A DNA stretch of 64,000 bases from Athalassotoga sp964433875. GTDB lineage: Bacteria; Thermotogota; Thermotogae; Mesoaciditogales; Mesoaciditogaceae. The stretch is taken from NCBI GenBank assembly GCA_964433875.1, contig CAYSSO010000004.1, positions 26,758 to 90,757 of the forward strand. The letters run 5' to 3'. The translations under genes were made by a program, and so were the position numbers. Under the pieces are notes generated by a model, which searched no databases, was not told the DNA's origin, and saw nothing but the letters and a program-made list of their open reading frames with translations. Positions 61,075-64,000 of the stretch are shown here, piece by piece; the stretch's first letter is position 1, and each line of letters begins with the position of its first letter.

Positions 61075-61839
61075 CTAACACAAAATCTTTATTCCGTTTT
61101 TATTCAAATATTCCACAACATTTTCTGGCAAATTCCTGTCTGTGATCAAAGCGTCAAAGACATTAAGATCCGAGACCTTTATGAACGCATTTTTTCCGTA
61201 CTTTGAGTGATCGGCAAGGAGGTATTTTTTGTCAGAAAGTTCTATCATTTTTCTCTTTATTTCAACTTCAAAATCAGATGAATTAAAAGTTCCCGTCAAA
61301 TTCCATCCGTCAGTCGCTATAAAGGCCTTTTCAACGTGAAATTGATTTAAAAAATCTACCGTTTCATATCCTCCTATGCTGTAATATCCCGATCTTGCCT
61401 CCCCGCACGCCACGATCGTTCTTATATTGGGATGCTTCGAGAGTTCCTCGGCTATTTTAAGGTCAACGACGACTGCCTTAATACCTTTTTTGCTTCCCAT
61501 TATCTTTGCGAGGTAATATATCGTGGTTCCAGAATCGAGAAAGATAGAATCACCGTCGTCAATTTGCTCGAGTGCTATACGGGCTATTTTTTTCTTTTCT
61601 TCGATCATATTCGAAAGTTTAAGATCGAACATCGGTTCAAATCCAGATTTTTCAAGGGAAAAGACTATTCCTCCTCTTACCCTTTTCATTGGTATCTCTC
61701 CGTCCGACTCAAGGCTGGCTATATCGCGCCTTACAGTTGCCTCGGAGATGCCGAGCAATTCTGCGAGATACTTTGTAGATGCATTCCCTTCTTGCGAGAT
61801 CACTTCGAATATCCTTTTAACTCTTTCGGATTTATTCAC
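61075..61839 (-). CDS. DeoR-family transcriptional regulator
   Basis: The 254-residue protein has the DeoR helix-turn-helix (STKYLAELLGISEATVRRDIASLESDG) followed by RVRGG, then the DeoR C-terminal sensor (DSGTTIYYLAKIM, ATDGWNLTGTF, LADHSKYGKNAFIKV), which binds phosphorylated sugars. The GTG at 61839 follows AAAGGTGG; an ATG at 61857 is possible. It is the first gene of the nine-gene catabolic and transport operon and probably represses it through the adjacent TTGATC repeats. Confidence 0.93.
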   Translation of the reverse strand: MNKSERVKRIFEVISQEGNASTKYLAELLGISEATVRRDIASLESDGEIPMKRVRGGIVFSLEKSGFEPMFDLKLSNMIEEKKKIARIALEQIDDGDSIFLDSGTTIYYLAKIMGSKKGIKAVVVDLKIAEELSKHPNIRTIVACGEARSGYYSIGGYETVDFLNQFHVEKAFIATDGWNLTGTFNSSDFEVEIKRKMIELSDKKYLLADHSKYGKNAFIKVSDLNVFDALITDRNLPENVVEYLNKNGIKILC

Positions 61840-61860
61840 CGTACCACCTTTTTGCATTTA

Positions 61861-61898
61861 CGATCATTTTATTGATCGAAATTGATCTTTTCTTGATC
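61861..61898. promoter_or_regulatory. Phased TTGATC repeats, predicted DeoR operator
   Basis: TTGATC occurs at 61872-61877, 61882-61887 and 61893-61898, spaced 10 and 11 bases, and CGATCA (61861-61866) forms an inverted pair with TGATCG (61873-61878). Helical phasing and the position just downstream of the -10 and before the start codon suit a repressor that binds as an oligomer on one face. Confidence 0.65.
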
Positions 61899-61927
61899 AT
61901 TATAATCGCGCCATTTCAAAATTGCAA
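61899..61927 (-). promoter_or_regulatory. Promoter of the DeoR/BtpA/FGGY/ABC operon
   Basis: On the minus strand TTGCAA (61922-61927) and a perfect TATAAT (61899-61904) are separated by 17 bases. The predicted start of transcription falls within the TTGATC repeats. Confidence 0.75.
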
Positions 61928-62015
61928 CTCCGTTTTTCATGAGAATAGAATTGTTATTGGCAAAAAAATTCCAAAAATTCTATTTATCCTTCAATTTCCT
62001 TTCGCTATCTTTGAG

Positions 62016-62045
62016 TTGTTTTAGATTTTGAAGTTTAAGTATAAT
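62016..62045 (+). promoter_or_regulatory. Predicted promoter of the TrmN6-like gene
   Basis: TTGTTT (62016-62021) and TATAAT (62040-62045) are spaced by 18 bases, followed by AAAGGAGG and the ATG at 62067. Confidence 0.55.
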
Positions 62046-62066
62046 TGAAACAAAGGAGGCTTTTTG

Positions 62067-62714
62067 ATGAAGGTTCCCGATTTTTTAACTCCCGAAAAGA
62101 TGGAGGCAAAACATACCCATGCCTCGATCTTGCTTGGAACTCTTTCAAGGATAGGATCCAAAATCTCGCGGGTTGTCGAACTTGGAAGTGGGAATGGGGT
62201 TGTCCTTGTCATCATGGCAAAATTAAATCCCGTAAAAGAACTGATCGGAATAGAGATAAATGAAAGATCCTGCGAGGTTGCACGCAAGATCGTAGAAATG
62301 AATGGTCTAACAGACCGGATAAGAATAATAAATGCAGATGTAAGAGACGCCCAAAAAATTCTTGGGTATGAGAGTACGGATTGTGTCGTCTTTAATCCGC
62401 CCTTTCACAATGATGGAAAGAAGAGCAACGAAAATGAAAGATTTTTAGAAAGAAATGTGGATGATTTCGAAGATTTCGTTGTGGCGGCGAAAAATATTTT
62501 GAAATACGGCCATGAATTTTTCGCGATAACCTCTCCAAAGAATTTAATACTCGATATCAACGTATTTGTAAAGCACAATATGACACCAAAGACAATAACG
62601 CCTGTGTATGGAAAATTTGGCGTTGATTCAAAGATGATCTTTTTAGAAGGGAAAAAAGGTGGAAAGATGGGAGGATTTAAATTACACTCTCCTATCTTTT
62701 TAGATAAATTCTAA
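62067..62714 (+). CDS. TrmN6/YfiC-like SAM-dependent N6-adenine methyltransferase
   Basis: The 215-residue protein has SAM motif I VVELGSGNGVVLVIMA, the acidic IGIEINERSCEVA, INADVRD and the catalytic NPPF motif (VVFNPPFHNDG) of N6-adenine methyltransferases. It resembles tRNA1(Val) A37 methyltransferase TrmN6 and related DUF890-like enzymes; the RNA target is not certain. The ATG at 62067 follows GGAGG (a TTG precedes it). It converges on the MFS gene with a four-base overlap of stops. Confidence 0.8.
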   Translation: MKVPDFLTPEKMEAKHTHASILLGTLSRIGSKISRVVELGSGNGVVLVIMAKLNPVKELIGIEINERSCEVARKIVEMNGLTDRIRIINADVRDAQKILGYESTDCVVFNPPFHNDGKKSNENERFLERNVDDFEDFVVAAKNILKYGHEFFAITSPKNLILDINVFVKHNMTPKTITPVYGKFGVDSKMIFLEGKKGGKMGGFKLHSPIFLDKF

Positions 62715-63826
62715 TTTAGATCCGGCGATCTTTCGAGAAATGCATAGGTCAACCCTACGCCGAGTGAAAATAATCCAAAAAAGAGGTACCCATTTGCGAC
62801 TCCCAATGTATTCGATATCCATCCTCCAAAAACATCTCCGAAGATCATAGAAAGACCGCTTGTCGTCATCCAAAAAAGGGCGTGGGCATCTGATCTGTTA
62901 GACGGCGCTATTTTTGAATTCACGTAATAAAAAACGGCGTAATATATGGCTACCCAGTTGAAAAATTCAAAAGATTGAATTGCAACGATCGCAAATGGAT
63001 TCGAGATCAAAAAGGTAAGAATCCATCTAATTCCGAACATCAAAGATCCGATCACGAGCATTTTCTTTACCCCGAGTTTTTTTACAATCCTGTCGGCAAA
63101 GAAGAAAAATGGTATTTCCGCCAGCGCTTGAATTGCTATCGATATTCCCGCAAAGGAGGTAGGGTATCCTCTTGCGCGCATGAAAATTGGCATAAAATAA
63201 AGGCCAAAGGCATTTGAAGAGAGAATGAGAATTTCGAAAACGAGTATTCTGTAAAACTGTGGGGGTAAACTTTTGAAAGAAAACTTTATCTTTTGATTGA
63301 TATTGTATCCCTGCGTTTTTGGAACGAGAAGCGAGGATACGCCTATGAAGGCAAATGAAATTGATCCAATGAGGAAGAAGAAAAAGTGACTGGTTATGTA
63401 CCCAAAAAGTAGCATCACAAGAGCGTATCCTAAAGATCCCATCATTCGGGCTTTTCCAAAAGAAAATCCGAATTTATTGGCGTTGTAGCTTGCCATTGAC
63501 TCTGCTATTGGGATTATCGAGGTCCACAAGAAGCCGGCCAATAGCGAGATCAAAAAGATGGCCCAAAAGTTTCTAAAAAGATATATAAGCCATATCGAAA
63601 AAGCGGTGGTAAAGGAGATAAAGGTAAGAATTACATTTTTGACTCTTTTGTCTGAAATTCGCATCCAAAAAGGATTGGATACAAGGATGACTATCGCGGC
63701 GGTGCTGCCAAGAATTCCATTTTGAAGATCTGAAAAGCCTAATTGATTGAAGTAATTTCCTATGAAGGTAAAGAAAGCCATCGGAAGATATATTGAAAAC
63801 TCAAGCAACCAAAATGACCAGATCAT
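62711..63826 (-). CDS. MFS transporter (sugar/nucleoside symporter-like)
   Basis: The 371-residue protein has 12 spans and resembles the MFS_1-like group related to LacY and nucleoside symporters: a conserved start LLEFSIYLPMAFFTFIGNYF, a degenerate motif A (FWMRISDKRVKNVILTF) and paired helices ALAEIPFFFFADRIVKKLGVKK. The ATG at 63826 has AGGAGG upstream. It starts about 25 bases after the RNase P RNA 3' end and may be transcribed by read-through. The substrate is unknown. Confidence 0.85.
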   Translation of the reverse strand: MIWSFWLLEFSIYLPMAFFTFIGNYFNQLGFSDLQNGILGSTAAIVILVSNPFWMRISDKRVKNVILTFISFTTAFSIWLIYLFRNFWAIFLISLLAGFLWTSIIPIAESMASYNANKFGFSFGKARMMGSLGYALVMLLFGYITSHFFFFLIGSISFAFIGVSSLLVPKTQGYNINQKIKFSFKSLPPQFYRILVFEILILSSNAFGLYFMPIFMRARGYPTSFAGISIAIQALAEIPFFFFADRIVKKLGVKKMLVIGSLMFGIRWILTFLISNPFAIVAIQSFEFFNWVAIYYAVFYYVNSKIAPSNRSDAHALFWMTTSGLSMIFGDVFGGWISNTLGVANGYLFFGLFSLGVGLTYAFLERSPDLN

Positions 63827-63850
63827 AAGACCTCCTAAAATCAATGAGGA

Positions 63851-64000
63851 AATGGAACTGTAAGCCGGATTCTGTCGTGGATGATCATCTATCTTGGAGA
63901 TACGTTACCGTATCCCTCGAGCGACCTACCAGAGAGATCGGCGGGCCACCTGTATCCTCTCGACTTGGTCTTGCTTCGGGTGGAGGTTACCAGGACGAAC
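63851..64000 (-). ncRNA. rnpB: RNase P RNA (3' part; 5' end outside window)
   Basis: Read on the minus strand the segment contains the conserved 3' features of bacterial RNase P RNA: GGTAACCTCCACCCGAAGCA, AGACCAAG, GGTGGCCCGCC, then TAGATGATCATCCACGACAG followed by AATCCGGCTTACAGTTCC at the 3' end. RNase P removes 5' leaders from tRNA precursors. About 150 bases are inside the window. The 3' boundary is approximate, and no clear terminator separates it from the MFS gene. Confidence 0.93.

Overview
The window is a gene-dense, moderately AT-rich bacterial chromosome segment. Long same-strand operons have frequent ATGA, GTGA and TTGA start/stop overlaps, and TTG or GTG starts are common. The gene set points to a deep-branching, probably thermophilic anaerobe, most likely a member of Thermotogota: rnfCDGEAB, FliY in place of FliN, FlbD in the hook operon, UPF0251, HD-GYP, a YchF/RqcP cluster, and a SecA without a C-terminal zinc motif. 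This placement is inference from gene content; no 16S rRNA gene is present.

Layout. 1-10.3 kb (minus): an information-processing operon metG-gyrA-truA-tlyA-secA-prfB followed by a CsaB-like gene cut by the window edge; a promoter lies upstream of metG. 10.4-12.7 kb (minus): a 29-residue membrane peptide, an HD-GYP membrane protein, a DUF5317 membrane protein and a UPF0251 DNA-binding protein. The leader of this operon can fold so that the peptide gene's Shine-Dalgarno is buried. 12.8-16.5 kb (plus): ribokinase, RqcP-like S4 protein, YchF, a membrane protein and a protein I read as a divergent DNA-clamp-like (DnaN) paralog. 16.5-23.4 kb (minus): apt-pgi-rnfCDGEAB and an AhpD-like gene, linking nucleotide salvage, glycolysis and ferredoxin:NAD+ ion pumping; RnfB is unusually short. 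23.6-27.7 kb (plus): MarR regulator, metallo-hydrolase and MFS efflux pump, then a predicted structured RNA in front of a second MFS gene.

27.8-40.2 kb (plus): a flagellar operon motE-fliK-flgD-flgE-flbD-motA-motB-fliL-fliM-fliY that runs without a break into HAD phosphatase, acylphosphatase, a membrane protein, tmcAL and yigZ. A chemoreceptor and a strong bidirectional terminator follow. 42.2-50.4 kb (minus): enolase translationally coupled to murE-murF-mraY-murD-ftsW-murG. murJ diverges from eno, followed by tRNA-Pro(UGG) and a fused MsrB-MsrA reductase behind a perfect Fur-type 7-1-7 box.

53.1-61.9 kb (minus): a DeoR-controlled catabolic operon (BtpA/SgcQ-family protein, FGGY kinase, SDR dehydrogenase, inositol-monophosphatase-family phosphatase and an Fe3+/polyamine-class ABC transporter) of unknown substrate, preceded by a clear sigma-A-type promoter and helically phased TTGATC repeats. 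The window ends with a TrmN6-like methyltransferase, an MFS transporter and the 3' part of the RNase P RNA gene (minus strand).

The most interesting unexplained elements are the SD-sequestering leader of the peptide/HD-GYP operon, the rod-shaped RNA before the second MFS gene, the clamp-like protein, the short RnfB and the DeoR/BtpA catabolic operon. I saw no CRISPR array, insertion sequence or prophage.
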